The notes: generated by a model from the sequence alone, not told the origin. DNA of 64,000 nucleotides from Pseudomonadales bacterium (GCA_017642855.1 JAEPOO010000001.1:620001-684000), one strand, 5' to 3'; positions 45,845 through 55,454 are shown, counted from the stretch's first letter. Numbers and translations are program-made.

Positions 45845-46983
45845 TTACCCCAGCTGCTTGGATTAAACATCCGTCTGAGCCAGGAATCGGGCTTTTTCTT
45901 CGGTTCGTCAGGTTGCTCAGTGGTTTCTTCTACTACCGCATTTTCCTCTTCAGTATCGACAGGCATCGAAACTGCCTTTGGATCAGGGCTCGTGGGTTCG
46001 GCGTGAGTCTCAGGTAGCTGGATGACTGGTTCGACCGGTTTGCGCTCGTTGAGAACATTTGGCTCTGGTTGGGGCTCGGGATCTGAGGTAACGGTTTTCG
46101 GCTCGGCCGAAGGTTCGAGAACCGCTTTTCTGGATGCTGGAGCGACTGGTTCATAGGCGCGATCCAGCAGATGTTTGTCGAGATACTTTTGGCCGCGTCG
46201 GGTGGGTGTTGAAATATCACCGTCGAGGAAGGTAAGTGTTACGAATCCGTCGATCAGAGATTCTGCGTCTCTTTCCCTGGCATTTTTGCGAGGACCCTGA
46301 AATTCTGGCACGTACGTGCCCTCTGCATTCAGGTTGTAGCGGTTGGCGAATACCGAATGATCCGATAGCGCCGACCATCTGACGCCTCTGACATCCAGTG
46401 GAAGTCTGGCAGGGTAATTAACGTTAAGAACCGCCGTCATGTCATCGAGTTTCATGTTACTGATCAGGCGAGCGACCAGTCTGGCGGCGCCTTTAAATGC
46501 GCCCACGGTGCTGGGGAAACCTCGTTCAAGCTCATTGAGTTTAATTTCGACAGATACAGCGATGGCCGGTGTGCCAAGTCGGTATGCCGTTAATGCAGCA
46601 CCCACAGTCCCGGAGACATTAACGTCCTGACCCGTGTTCTGCCCAAAATTTGCCCCGGATACAACAAGATCCGGCGGGTTGTTATACATGATGTTACCCA
46701 GCCCGACTCTTACTGCATCCGCTGGTCGACCGTGGACTGCCCAGGTCTGATTTGGATGAGCGGTCACGCCGACGCCGCTTGCCGTGACTGAAGCTGATGC
46801 GCCACTTTGTTGGGTCGCGGGTGCGATGACATACACATCATGCCCTGCTTGATTCAGAGCTTCTCTCAGCGCTGTAATACCTGGTGACTCAAAGCCGTCA
46901 TCGTTGGTGAGCAGGATTCTAAGATTTTGTTCTGAGACCGCGGTGAGCGGTAACAGCAGTAATAATGAAGTGAGATAGCGCAC
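45841..46983 (-). CDS. SurE-like 5'-nucleotidase, exported, with proline/glutamate-rich tail
   Basis: A 380-residue protein with a SurE-type phosphatase domain. NDDG at about 27-30 (ILLTNDDGFESPG) and VSGANFGQN with SGTVGAAL are the conserved metal and phosphate elements. Unlike usual SurE (about 250 residues, cytoplasmic), it starts with a probable signal peptide (MRYLTSLLLLLPLTAVSEQ). It ends with a tail of about 95 residues rich in Pro, Glu and Thr that finishes in [22 protein letters not shown] 46983 starts the signal peptide directly and has GAGG upstream; TTG 46998 is an alternative. A periplasmic nucleotidase or phosphatase is likely. Confidence 0.85.
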   Translation of the reverse strand: MRYLTSLLLLLPLTAVSEQNLRILLTNDDGFESPGITALREALNQAGHDVYVIAPATQQSGASASVTASGVGVTAHPNQTWAVHGRPADAVRVGLGNIMYNNPPDLVVSGANFGQNTGQDVNVSGTVGAALTAYRLGTPAIAVSVEIKLNELERGFPSTVGAFKGAARLVARLISNMKLDDMTAVLNVNYPARLPLDVRGVRWSALSDHSVFANRYNLNAEGTYVPEFQGPRKNARERDAESLIDGFVTLTFLDGDISTPTRRGQKYLDKHLLDRAYEPVAPASRKAVLEPSAEPKTVTSDPEPQPEPNVLNERKPVEPVIQLPETHAEPTSPDPKAVSMPVDTEEENAVVEETTEQPDEPKKKPDSWLRRMFNPSSWGN

Positions 46984-47079
46984 CTTGCCCGGCCTCAAAA
47001 ATGTTTTAGAACGATCGAACAGCAGTTTACCTTCTCGTCGCGATACCGCACAGTACTCTGAATACGCAGGAGAACGATC

Positions 47080-47928
47080 ATGGCCTATGAGTATGAAACC
47101 TTAGAAATTTCGATTGGTGGTGCTGTGTTGACGGCAACGATCAACAACCCGCCGGTTAATGTGATGACGCTACCGCTCTATAGGGATCTCGTAGGTTTTA
47201 CGAGCGAAGTTGAAGCTGACGATGCAATCAAGGTGGTGGTTTTTCAAAGTGCCGATCCCGACTTTTTCATTGCCCATTTTGATGTGGAAACGATCCTTCA
47301 ATTTCCTTCTGATACACCGGCGGTAAAAAGTGAGGAGTTCTCTGACTTTCACCTTATGTGTGAGCGGGTGAGAACCATGCCAAAAGCGACCATCGTGAAG
47401 ATCGCCGGTCGTGCCGGAGGAGGGGGCAATGAGTTCGCCTCATCGTGTGATATGCGATTTGGTCTTAGAGGCAAGACGGTGATCAACCAGATGGAAGTTG
47501 CCCTGGGGATTCTTCCGGGTGGCACCGGTACTCAGAGATTGCCCAGGCTTGTCGGGCGTGGTCGGGCCATGGAAATATGCCTCGGGAGCGATGACATCGA
47601 TGCCGTCACTGCAGAGCAGTGGGGTTATCTAAACCGTATATTTGATTCGCAGGCGGAACTGGATGGTTTCGTCGATGGACTGGCCAGACGTATTGCCCTG
47701 TGGCCTGCGGAAGCCATCGGCCTGTGTAAGGCATCCATCAATAATGCCGAAATGCCCTGGGAAGACGGATTGTTGGAAGAAGCCTATCTGTTTCAGCAGA
47801 CACTTCGCACCTCGGGTGCGCAAGTCAATATGAGAAAAGCCATGGAACTTGGTGCCCAGACTCGTGAAGGCGAGTTGCGGATGGGTGATCTTTGTTTGGA
47901 AGTTGGTCGGGCAGCGAACGATGACTAA
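47080..47928 (+). CDS. Enoyl-CoA hydratase/isomerase family protein
   Basis: A 282-residue crotonase-fold protein. The first oxyanion segment lies in DPDFFIAHFDVET (about 62-74) and lacks the usual A-G-A-D pattern, so the fold is clear but hydratase chemistry is less so. The second block is GRAGGGGNEFASSCDMRFG, followed by LGILPGGTGTQRLPRLVGRGRAMEICL, which carries the typical PGxGGTQRLPR motif with PGGTGT. AGGAGA precedes the ATG. It overlaps the convergent Gfo/Idh gene by four bases. Confidence 0.84.
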   Translation: MAYEYETLEISIGGAVLTATINNPPVNVMTLPLYRDLVGFTSEVEADDAIKVVVFQSADPDFFIAHFDVETILQFPSDTPAVKSEEFSDFHLMCERVRTMPKATIVKIAGRAGGGGNEFASSCDMRFGLRGKTVINQMEVALGILPGGTGTQRLPRLVGRGRAMEICLGSDDIDAVTAEQWGYLNRIFDSQAELDGFVDGLARRIALWPAEAIGLCKASINNAEMPWEDGLLEEAYLFQQTLRTSGAQVNMRKAMELGAQTREGELRMGDLCLEVGRAANDD

Positions 47929-48968
47929 AGCGGCTGAATGGCGACCGGTTGACCGCTGGCGATGGATTCTTGTGCAGCGATACCCATAGCGACCGACTGA
48001 AAACCATCTCTCGTGTTGACTGATGGTGGCTTACCCGTTCGAATGGCATGGATAAAAGCTTTTTGTTCGAGATAACTGGCGCCATGGTGTAAGCCCATAA
48101 AGGCGATATCCGGATCATGTGGTACTTCGTATTCCTCCAGTTCCCCGGTGCGCTTTGACAGTGACAGCTGATTGTTCGGAATGCGCACCTCGAGTTTGCC
48201 AGAACTGCCGGTTGCCGTGAGTTCCTGTTCGTTTGGACTGCCCTCGGCGAACATGCAGAGATCCAGGCAGGCACGAACGCCGTTGTCGTAGTTGATGATG
48301 GTAAAGGCGTTGTCCAAGATGTCGGATCTTTCACCATCGTAGGTCTCATCCAGGTGATTCACATCCTGGTTGCCAGACGCCATCGCGGAGACCGGATGAG
48401 CCCCTGTCGCGAGATTCATCAGATCAAAGAAGTGACAGCATTTTTCGACCAGCGTGCCGCCTGAGTTACGGTTAAATCGGTTCCAGTTGTCCACTTTTCT
48501 TAGAAATGGACCACGATGTTCCCGAATAAAGAACATCTTCAAGTCGCCGACTTCGGGAATACGATTGAGAAAGTGGGTGGTTGCCGACATATAACGATAT
48601 TCCAGGGCAACCCAGATCATGGGTTCTCTCGCATCGTCCAGATCGATGACTTCTCGTGCATCTTCCAGCGTGGTGCACATGGGTTTTTCCAGAAGCAAAT
48701 GGAAGGACGTGTCTGCAAGGTCGCGCACCACATTTATGTGTGTGAAGTTCGGTGAAGCGATAACGACCGCGTCCAGGTCCAGAGACTTGAGGTCTCGATA
48801 GTCGTCTACAATCTTCGGGCTGAACCGATCGCCGCAGGCCTTCAGCGCCCAGTTGCGCGGTTTTTCGTTGGGGTCTGCAATAGCAACCAAATCGACATCC
48901 GGAATGTGTGCCAGATTGCGAATATGTTCGCAGCCCATCATGCCGGTGCCTACAACCGCGAACTTCAT
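47925..48968 (-). CDS. Gfo/Idh/MocA-family oxidoreductase
   Basis: A 347-residue NAD(P)-dependent sugar or inositol dehydrogenase-type protein. The Rossmann motif is VVGTGMMG at 5-12, and the EKP motif (LLEKPMCTT) at about 93-101 matches the signature of the family. The C-terminal half has the GTLVEKCCHFFDLMNL block with the conserved His. The ATG overlaps the SMP-30 stop, so the two are translationally coupled. Together with the sulfatase and MFS gene next door, a role in sugar or inositol derivative breakdown is likely. Confidence 0.88.
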   Translation of the reverse strand: MKFAVVGTGMMGCEHIRNLAHIPDVDLVAIADPNEKPRNWALKACGDRFSPKIVDDYRDLKSLDLDAVVIASPNFTHINVVRDLADTSFHLLLEKPMCTTLEDAREVIDLDDAREPMIWVALEYRYMSATTHFLNRIPEVGDLKMFFIREHRGPFLRKVDNWNRFNRNSGGTLVEKCCHFFDLMNLATGAHPVSAMASGNQDVNHLDETYDGERSDILDNAFTIINYDNGVRACLDLCMFAEGSPNEQELTATGSSGKLEVRIPNNQLSLSKRTGELEEYEVPHDPDIAFMGLHHGASYLEQKAFIHAIRTGKPPSVNTRDGFQSVAMGIAAQESIASGQPVAIQPL

Positions 48969-49819
48969 GAAGGCAGCTCCACAGCAGCCTTCGCTACTGG
49001 CAAACCCGCAACATCGGCTCGAGTTCGATAGACCGCACCCGCCCTGTCGCTGTCTGCGCCGTCAGAACCACTGACGATGTAAAGGTCTTTGAGATCGTCT
49101 CCCCCAAAGCAAACACTGGTGCACATAGATTGAGGTATCTCCACCATCTGTTCGAGTTCACCATCGGGTTTGTACACGGCAACGCCGCCGCCACCGGCAA
49201 GGGCAACCCAGACTCTTCCGTCTTCGGTCAGCGCGAGACCATCCGGCCCGCCGCCCTTGGTGGTGACAAAAATCTGCTTTTCTCCCAGAGTCCCGTCACT
49301 GTGAATCTCGTAGCGGTTCACGTGTCGCCTGGATGAATCAGAATGGTAGAGCGTCTTCCCGTCCGGCGAAATTCCCAGACCGTTGGTGAGCAGGATGTCG
49401 GTTGCAACTTCCTTTGCGCTGCCGTCCAGGTCAATCAGGTACAGACTGCCTGTTTGGCTTTGCGATTTACCATCAAGAGGGTCAGAACCTAAGGAACCTG
49501 CGTAGATTCTTCCCGAGGCGTCGGTGGTAATGTCGTTGAAACCGATCATGCCTTTGGACGGATCCGGATCAAAAATGGTTTTGGTTTCTCCCTCGGGGAG
49601 CGACTTCCAGGAGATGTTCCTGCCCGAGACAACGATGCCGCCTGCTTGATGCTCTGACATACCGCCCATGCCGCGACGATGGCCGAACACAGTCGCTACG
49701 CTGCCGTCCGCTTTTAGCAGGTAAGCGCCGCCATGGGAGGCATCACTGAATAACAACCCCTGACCGGAAAGCCAGACAGGTCCCTCTACCAGGCCATAAC
49801 CTTCGGCTAATTTCTCCAT
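48965..49819 (-). CDS. SMP-30/gluconolactonase-like protein
   Basis: A 284-residue six-bladed beta-propeller of the SMP-30/Gluconolactonase/LRE type. GLVEGPVWL near the N-terminus carries the metal-binding Glu. FNDITTDASGRIYAG, LTNGLGISPDGKTLYHSDS and GGPDGLALTEDGRVWVAL give further ligands (Asn and Asp in NGLGISPDGK and PDGLALTEDG). Members hydrolyse sugar lactones. The frame extends to 49849, but ATG 49819 has AGGAGGG just upstream. It is cotranscribed with the downstream Gfo/Idh gene, matching sequential dehydrogenase and lactonase steps. Confidence 0.86.
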   Translation of the reverse strand: MEKLAEGYGLVEGPVWLSGQGLLFSDASHGGAYLLKADGSVATVFGHRRGMGGMSEHQAGGIVVSGRNISWKSLPEGETKTIFDPDPSKGMIGFNDITTDASGRIYAGSLGSDPLDGKSQSQTGSLYLIDLDGSAKEVATDILLTNGLGISPDGKTLYHSDSSRRHVNRYEIHSDGTLGEKQIFVTTKGGGPDGLALTEDGRVWVALAGGGGVAVYKPDGELEQMVEIPQSMCTSVCFGGDDLKDLYIVSGSDGADSDRAGAVYRTRADVAGLPVAKAAVELPS

Positions 49820-49938
49820 CGATGCATCCCTCCTAACACATGGCACCATACTATAAAGTGAGTATGAAAAAATTCATGTGCTCCGCAAAGTGATCTTGGT
49901 AGCTTGCGAGGCTGGCTCGACGGCAGCGCTGACGAAAC

Positions 49939-51459
49939 TCAGTAGCGTTCCGCTGGTCTCTCGACAACGCCTTCCTCTGTCAGGGCGATGTGTGTCAGCG
50001 TCTGTTCGTCATGGTTCATGCGCCAGGACAGCATTTTCTGCGCATACTCCAGCACTTTTGGCAGGTAAGCCGGGTCTTCGGCAACATTGATCAACTCACC
50101 CGGATCTTTTTTCAAATCGAAGAAAAGGGGCGGCAGGTTGGTGAAGTGGACGTACTTGTAGTGTTCATCTCGAATCACGTTCAATGTGCACTGATGCTGG
50201 GTAAGTCCCAGATCTGACTCCATTTTTTCACCATCGACAACATCACGAAAGTCATACTCCCAGTGCGCTTCATCTCGCCAGTTCGTTGGTACCTCTCCGT
50301 GACGAACAATAGGCATCAGGGATTTACCGTCACACTGCTGCGGAATATCAATGCCCAGCCAGTCGAGCATGGTAGGCATGATGTCCACGTTCTCTGTAAA
50401 GGCGTCAATGACCTTGCCTTGAGTCAACGCGGCGTCAGGGGCTCTGACAATCAGTGGGATGCGATAGCTCTCGTCGAAAAAGCCAAGTTTGCCAATCAGC
50501 CAGTGGTCACCAATCTGTTCGCCGTGATCGGAAGTAAACACGATGAGGGTGTTGTTCCACTGTCCGGAAGACTTCAGATAATCGAATAGGCGACCCAGAT
50601 TGTGATCGACCTCAGTCATCAATCCGTAATAAGAGGCCTTCAATCGTGCCGTCTTTTTGTCGTCAGGCGGCGCGCCATAGTAAGGTTTGTTCAGGAAGGT
50701 CCGAACAAATGGATGAAGGTCTGCCTCGGTGTCCCGATCGGTTTGTCGATTGAAATCCATGAGTGTTTCAGGCGGATAAAGCGCGTTATAAGGCTCAGGT
50801 GCCACCCAGGGTGGGTGAGGTCTCAGCAATGAAAGATGTACGATCCATGGCGTATCACTTTGCTTTTCGATGTATTCAACAGTCCGATCCACCATGAAAT
50901 AGGTGTCATGCAGCTCTTTGGGAACTGCCAGCGGCGCGGCCGTGCGACCACCTTCCTCGAATTCAGTCGCCGGCTTCTTTTCGGTATAAAACTTCCAGTT
51001 AGGATCGGGAATCTCAAAACCCTGCTGTCCCAGCCACTCTGCCCAGGCGTCGGGATAGGTGCCCATCATGATGACCGGTTTGATACCGGGCAGGGGCCCT
51101 TCGTAGGTTTTCATGAACTCATGGCTCGGGTCGAATGCCCGGGGGTCATTTGCCGTATCTGTGTATCCAAACAGAGCGGGATCATAGCCGTGCGCCCGTG
51201 ACTCCAGTGCCCAGTTCGTATGTCTTGCATCCAAGGGCGTGCCGTTGGTGCCGGAACGGTGGTTCTGCAGATACATGCCCGTGTGCAGACTCGCGCGAGA
51301 GGGTCCACAGGGAACCGCGTTTGCATAATGTTGTTTGAACAGCACACCTTCAGCAGCCAGGGCGTCAAGATTGGGTGTCTGCACCAGGTGGCCGAGGGTC
51401 GACAAGCATTCTGCGCGCCATTGGTCTGCGGTAATAAAAAGGATGTTTTTCACACGCAT
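49939..51459 (-). CDS. Sulfatase-family hydrolase, phosphonate-monoester-hydrolase type
   Basis: A 506-residue alkaline-phosphatase-superfamily enzyme. The maturation motif is CGPSR at Cys51-Arg55, the Cys that becomes formylglycine. Asp12 in ITADQW, DHGEQIGDH, and GTPLDARHTN are characteristic of phosphonate monoester hydrolases and related arylsulfatases. No signal peptide is evident, so it should act in the cytoplasm. A dedicated formylglycine-generating enzyme is not in the window. It lies about 120 bases upstream of the SMP-30 gene on the same strand, and divergent from an MFS gene, suggesting uptake and use of a sulfate or phosphonate ester. Confidence 0.86.
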   Translation of the reverse strand: MRVKNILFITADQWRAECLSTLGHLVQTPNLDALAAEGVLFKQHYANAVPCGPSRASLHTGMYLQNHRSGTNGTPLDARHTNWALESRAHGYDPALFGYTDTANDPRAFDPSHEFMKTYEGPLPGIKPVIMMGTYPDAWAEWLGQQGFEIPDPNWKFYTEKKPATEFEEGGRTAAPLAVPKELHDTYFMVDRTVEYIEKQSDTPWIVHLSLLRPHPPWVAPEPYNALYPPETLMDFNRQTDRDTEADLHPFVRTFLNKPYYGAPPDDKKTARLKASYYGLMTEVDHNLGRLFDYLKSSGQWNNTLIVFTSDHGEQIGDHWLIGKLGFFDESYRIPLIVRAPDAALTQGKVIDAFTENVDIMPTMLDWLGIDIPQQCDGKSLMPIVRHGEVPTNWRDEAHWEYDFRDVVDGEKMESDLGLTQHQCTLNVIRDEHYKYVHFTNLPPLFFDLKKDPGELINVAEDPAYLPKVLEYAQKMLSWRMNHDEQTLTHIALTEEGVVERPAERY

Positions 51460-51532
51460 AATCTAGGCGTCTGACCAGGTGTCGTCAATGAGACGTGCTA
51501 TGCTTCGCGCTTTTTTCTGAGCCCCGTACCGC

Positions 51533-52828
51533 TTGATTCCCGTCAACTGGCCATTTGATCCGAAGCGCTCACCCATCTTCTATGGCTGGGTGGTGTGGCT
51601 GTTCTCGACAGTCGGTTTCCTGATGAGCATTCCTGGTCAGACCATGGGCATGGCGGTGTTTACTGACCCTTTTATTGAGGCCTTTGATCTGACGCGTACC
51701 CAGCTTTCTATGGCCTATCTGTTCGGCACCATTGGGTCTTCACTGTTCCTGACCGAGGCAGGGCGCTGGTATGACCGATTGGGTGGGCGAATCATGATCG
51801 CGCTATCGTCTTTTGCCCTTGGTCTGATGGTGCTCTACATCAGCGCGGTGGATGTTTTCAGCGAGCTGCTCGGTGGTCACACGGCTGTGACATTCGTTCT
51901 TATCCTGCTCGGATTTTTCGGTGTTCGCTTTTTTGGTCAGGGCGTCCTCACCAGTTGTTCGCGAAATGTTCTGCTGCTGTGGTTCGAGAAGCGCCGGGGT
52001 CTCGTGAGCGGTGTTCGGAGTGTATTTACCAGTTTCGGATTCTCCCTGGCGCCACTTGCAATCGCCATGTTGATCGCCTGGTTCGGCTGGCGTGGCGCGC
52101 TCTGGTCGATGGCGCTGACCGTTGGGGTGGTATTCGCCATCCTTGCTTTGATTTTTGTACGAGATAACCCTGCATCCGTCGGTCTTCTTCCAGACGGCGG
52201 CGAACCCAGCGAAGATCACGAACCGCCGGAAGAAGCCCCGAGTAAGTCCCTGGCAGAAGCAAAGCGTTCGCCTGTTTTCTGGATCTACTCATTGAGCCTT
52301 GCCATGCACGCCATGTTCGGTACCGCTCTGACCTTTCATGTGGTGGCAATCTTTGCGGAAGCAGGTTTGTCTCGTGATGTTGCATTTGGCTATTTTTTTC
52401 CCAGCGCAGTGTTTGCCACAACATCGAATCTTTTATGTAGTTGGCTCGTCGATAAGTACCCGATGAAACCCTTCCTGATTGTCATGTTGATGGGTTTTTT
52501 GCTTGGTGCCTGGGGCTTGATCAACCTGGAACAACCCTGGGGCTATTGGATGTTGGCCTTTGGTTTTGGAACTGGTGGCGGGCTTTGGGGTGTGACTTCG
52601 AATCTCGCGTTTATTCGTTTCTTTGGTCCTCTGTACCTGGGGGAAGTCAGTGGCTTCAATACGTCTATTTCTGTGTTTGCGAGCGCGGTTGGACCTTTTG
52701 CATTCTCACTTGCCGTCGATTATCTCGGGAGCTACAACGCCGCTGCGCAAATCTGTCTGGTGTTGTTGTTCTTCTTGCTGGCCGCTGCGTTCACCGTCAG
52801 GCAGGTGGAACCAGCGCTTACCCGGTGA
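51533..52828 (+). CDS. MFS transporter
   Basis: A 431-residue major-facilitator protein with 12 hydrophobic helices and a cytoplasmic loop rich in Glu and Pro near residue 225. The start GRWYDRLGGR in the helix 2-3 loop is typical of the family. The group looks like the monocarboxylate-porter/oxalate-formate-antiporter type (MFS_1). TTG 51533 is the only plausible start, since a stop lies just upstream in frame. It lies divergent from the sulfatase gene, whose substrate it may import. Its stop directly abuts the next gene's stop (TGATCA). Confidence 0.85.
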   Translation: MIPVNWPFDPKRSPIFYGWVVWLFSTVGFLMSIPGQTMGMAVFTDPFIEAFDLTRTQLSMAYLFGTIGSSLFLTEAGRWYDRLGGRIMIALSSFALGLMVLYISAVDVFSELLGGHTAVTFVLILLGFFGVRFFGQGVLTSCSRNVLLLWFEKRRGLVSGVRSVFTSFGFSLAPLAIAMLIAWFGWRGALWSMALTVGVVFAILALIFVRDNPASVGLLPDGGEPSEDHEPPEEAPSKSLAEAKRSPVFWIYSLSLAMHAMFGTALTFHVVAIFAEAGLSRDVAFGYFFPSAVFATTSNLLCSWLVDKYPMKPFLIVMLMGFLLGAWGLINLEQPWGYWMLAFGFGTGGGLWGVTSNLAFIRFFGPLYLGEVSGFNTSISVFASAVGPFAFSLAVDYLGSYNAAAQICLVLLFFLLAAAFTVRQVEPALTR

Positions 52829-53557
52829 TCAGGATCGAAATTTGAAGACACGTGATCGAAGGCGGCGTGTTTCGGATCTTGGTAGCGCATCCAGACGGTC
52901 CGAAAGACGCCCTCTAAGGTCGTTTGTATCCTCAACCCCTCTAAACCAGGCGAGTACCAGGTTCTCATATTTCTCCGTTTGAAATCCGAGGGTTGACCCT
53001 CCTTTCATAAAGCTCGCAGCCTTTCTTGCGCTGGTCATAGCAATATGGTTTTGAATAAGAAGCCCGTTCTTCTCTAGGTGTGCTTTCAGATGATCGAACC
53101 AGTGACGATCAAGTTCGACAGGTCGTTCCGGGTCTTCCTTACCATGCAAAAAAAGGTCGTCGATGATGCAATCGAAGGATTCGGTGCTGTTCGCCAGCCA
53201 GTCTAGAGCATCTGCCTGGATAAGCCTCAGGTTCGGATAGTTCAACTCAAAATGTAATCTCGCTAACTTGATGTGAACCTTATCGAGCTCAATACCAGTG
53301 ATATGAGGCGCTTTACAGAGCCGTTGGATTTGATGAATGACTGTGCCCCCAGCGACACCAAGAACCAGGACGCGCTTCGGATCTGCATTTAAACAAAGCG
53401 TCGGCAGGCAGAGCAGGTCCCAGACCGCTCCTGTAAACAGATATTTTGGATGGTATTGGGTGTGAAATGCGCCATTGGTGTACAGGCGCTTCGTGGCACC
53501 TGCCGAGCGGATCTCGTAGCGGACACCGTCATGTTTTTCGGAATAAATGATGGCCAA
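52829..53557 (-). CDS. Spermidine-synthase-like methyltransferase-fold protein
   Basis: A 242-residue protein of the SpeE/class I methyltransferase fold. VLVLGVAGGTVIHQI is the dinucleotide-type motif around residue 67, GIELDK gives the acidic residue, and DALDWLANS and CIIDDLFLHG follow. It lacks the full N-terminal domain of SpeE and may act as a methyltransferase or aminopropyltransferase. The start is TTG 53557, two bases after the pgi stop; pgi and this gene are one transcriptional unit. The short spacing and reduced N-terminus make the SpeE function uncertain. Confidence 0.72.
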   Translation of the reverse strand: MAIIYSEKHDGVRYEIRSAGATKRLYTNGAFHTQYHPKYLFTGAVWDLLCLPTLCLNADPKRVLVLGVAGGTVIHQIQRLCKAPHITGIELDKVHIKLARLHFELNYPNLRLIQADALDWLANSTESFDCIIDDLFLHGKEDPERPVELDRHWFDHLKAHLEKNGLLIQNHIAMTSARKAASFMKGGSTLGFQTEKYENLVLAWFRGVEDTNDLRGRLSDRLDALPRSETRRLRSRVFKFRS

Positions 53558-53559
53558 TG

Positions 53560-55104
53560 TCAGTCGATAATCCCGGCTTTTTTAAGCAGTGCGCGAGTTG
53601 AAGGATCCTGTTCGCCGTCGCCTTCGAGAATATCGTGCGTGAGTTGCTTGCCCAGTTCAACGCCCCACTGATCGAATGCGTTTGTTCCCCAGATAATGGA
53701 TTGGACGTAGACCTTGTGTTCGTATAGCGCGAGTAACATGCCCATGTTGAAGGGTGTGAGTTCATCAATAAGCATCGTGGTGCTTGGGCGATTCCCTGGG
53801 TAAAAACGATGTGCATCCTCGCCGGTTTTGCCGTTCATGAGTGCTTGTGCTTGCGCAACCATGTTGACCAGCAGTATTCGATGGTGCTCATCATTACTGA
53901 GGTCGTCGTTTGCGACACCGATAAAGTCGACGGGTACAAGTTTCTGGCCTTGGTGTAACAGCTGAAAAAAAGCGTGCTGTCCGTTGGTACCTGTCTGTCC
54001 CCAGACGATGGGACCGGTGTCCAGGGTGCTGCGCTGGTTGTCAGATGTCGCAGACTTACCATTGCTCTCCATATCTAATTGCTGAAGATGATCAACAAGC
54101 AAACGCAGCCTCTGACAGTAGGGCACGACCGCGTAACTCTGTGCCTTGAGGAAGTTGTTGTACCAGATACCCAAAAGGGCACTGATTACCGGAATATTTT
54201 TTTCGAACGACGAGTGGCTGAAGTGTTGGTCCATTGCCGCGCCGCCCTCCAAAAATGCCAGAAAGTGCTCGTAGCCAATGGCGACACAGGCGCTAAAGCC
54301 TATTGATGACCAGGTGGAGTAACGACCGCCTACTGAATCCTTAAAGGTGAGTAACTGGCCTGGCGGAATACCAAAGTTCTCGGCTTTTTGTGGGCTGCCG
54401 GTAATACCGATGCAGTGCGTAGAGGCGGCTGGGTCTTGCAGGTTAAGTTCATCTTTAAGCCAAGCCATTGCTGTCTTTGTATTCAGCATGGTCTCCTGAG
54501 TGGTAAACGTCTTGCTGCAGATAACGATCAGCGTGGAAGCCGCATTAAGCTGGGGCAATAACGAAAAGATCTCTGCGCCGTCGACATTTGAAAGGAAGTG
54601 AACTCGCGGACCGTCGTGAAATTCGCGAAGCGCTTCAGTGACCATTTTCGGGCCCAGGTCCGAGCCACCAATTCCAATGTTCACCACGTCAGTTATTGAC
54701 TGGCCATTGCTGCCCCTCCAGCTGCCATTTCTGATCTGGTCAGACAGGTCACGCATCTTTTTCCGTTCGTCATAGACGTGCTCCCTGAAATCATCCGGCA
54801 GCTGATGGCTTGGATTTCTGAGGGCGGTGTGTAACGCGGCTCGGCCTTCGCTGACGTTGACCACAGCGCCAGACATCAACTGTTCGATGTGATGGCTTAA
54901 ACCACACTCTCTGGCCAGAGTGACAAGCCCGTCAAAAACATCGTCCGTCACCAGGTGCTTTGAGAAATCGACATGCAGACCGTTCAGCGAGAGGCTGTAA
55001 CGGTCAAGACGATCCAAACTGTTCACCAGGCTGGCAATGTTGGTGTCATGAGCGCGTTCAGCAAGTGACTGTAGATGTGTCCATGCGGGGGGAGTTGGTG
55101 TCAT
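53560..55104 (-). CDS. pgi: Glucose-6-phosphate isomerase
   Basis: A 514-residue phosphoglucose isomerase converting glucose-6-phosphate to fructose-6-phosphate. Motifs visible are GIGGSDLGP at about 156-164, SKTFTTQETMLN (about 206-217), GGRYSTWSSIGF (PGI signature, around 273), GQTGTNGQHAFFQLLHQG (His near 380) and INPFDQWGVELGK-like NAFDQWGVELGK near the C-terminus (catalytic Lys). Slightly shorter than the E. coli enzyme (549). Start ATG 55104. It precedes the spermidine-synthase-like gene by two bases. Confidence 0.96.
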   Translation of the reverse strand: MTPTPPAWTHLQSLAERAHDTNIASLVNSLDRLDRYSLSLNGLHVDFSKHLVTDDVFDGLVTLARECGLSHHIEQLMSGAVVNVSEGRAALHTALRNPSHQLPDDFREHVYDERKKMRDLSDQIRNGSWRGSNGQSITDVVNIGIGGSDLGPKMVTEALREFHDGPRVHFLSNVDGAEIFSLLPQLNAASTLIVICSKTFTTQETMLNTKTAMAWLKDELNLQDPAASTHCIGITGSPQKAENFGIPPGQLLTFKDSVGGRYSTWSSIGFSACVAIGYEHFLAFLEGGAAMDQHFSHSSFEKNIPVISALLGIWYNNFLKAQSYAVVPYCQRLRLLVDHLQQLDMESNGKSATSDNQRSTLDTGPIVWGQTGTNGQHAFFQLLHQGQKLVPVDFIGVANDDLSNDEHHRILLVNMVAQAQALMNGKTGEDAHRFYPGNRPSTTMLIDELTPFNMGMLLALYEHKVYVQSIIWGTNAFDQWGVELGKQLTHDILEGDGEQDPSTRALLKKAGIID

Positions 55105-55454
55105 TTGTTGATCATACTCCTACGCATTCAGCCGTGATAGTCGCCTTCGATCATACTGTCGTTCCCACCAGACTGCAGGCATGGCGAATGAGGATTTCTT
55201 CGTTCGCTCCTGTCGGTAACATCGTCATTTCAGTCTGGGGGTGAGAGCAAATTTGCTTTTTCGCGTGCAATCACACCGGGCGATGGTTAACCGGCGTTTG
55301 AAACGCACGTACAGGAGTTGCCCGAAATGCGCTGTGCCCGATGCAGTATCCTTCTTGTCTCCAGAGTGGCGTCGCGATTCGGCAGGAAAATGTAAAATCC
55401 CGTGATCTGTTTGCGCGCGTCCAATCGCTGTTACGATGTTGATCTCGTCGTACC
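55105..55454. other. Intergenic region, no gene recognised
   Basis: This 350-base gap lies between the pgi start and the GNAT stop, both on the minus strand. It should contain the pgi promoter. A 70-codon minus-strand frame (55271-55483) overlaps the acetyltransferase end and has no family features. No RNA gene or strong hairpin was seen. Confidence 0.5.
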
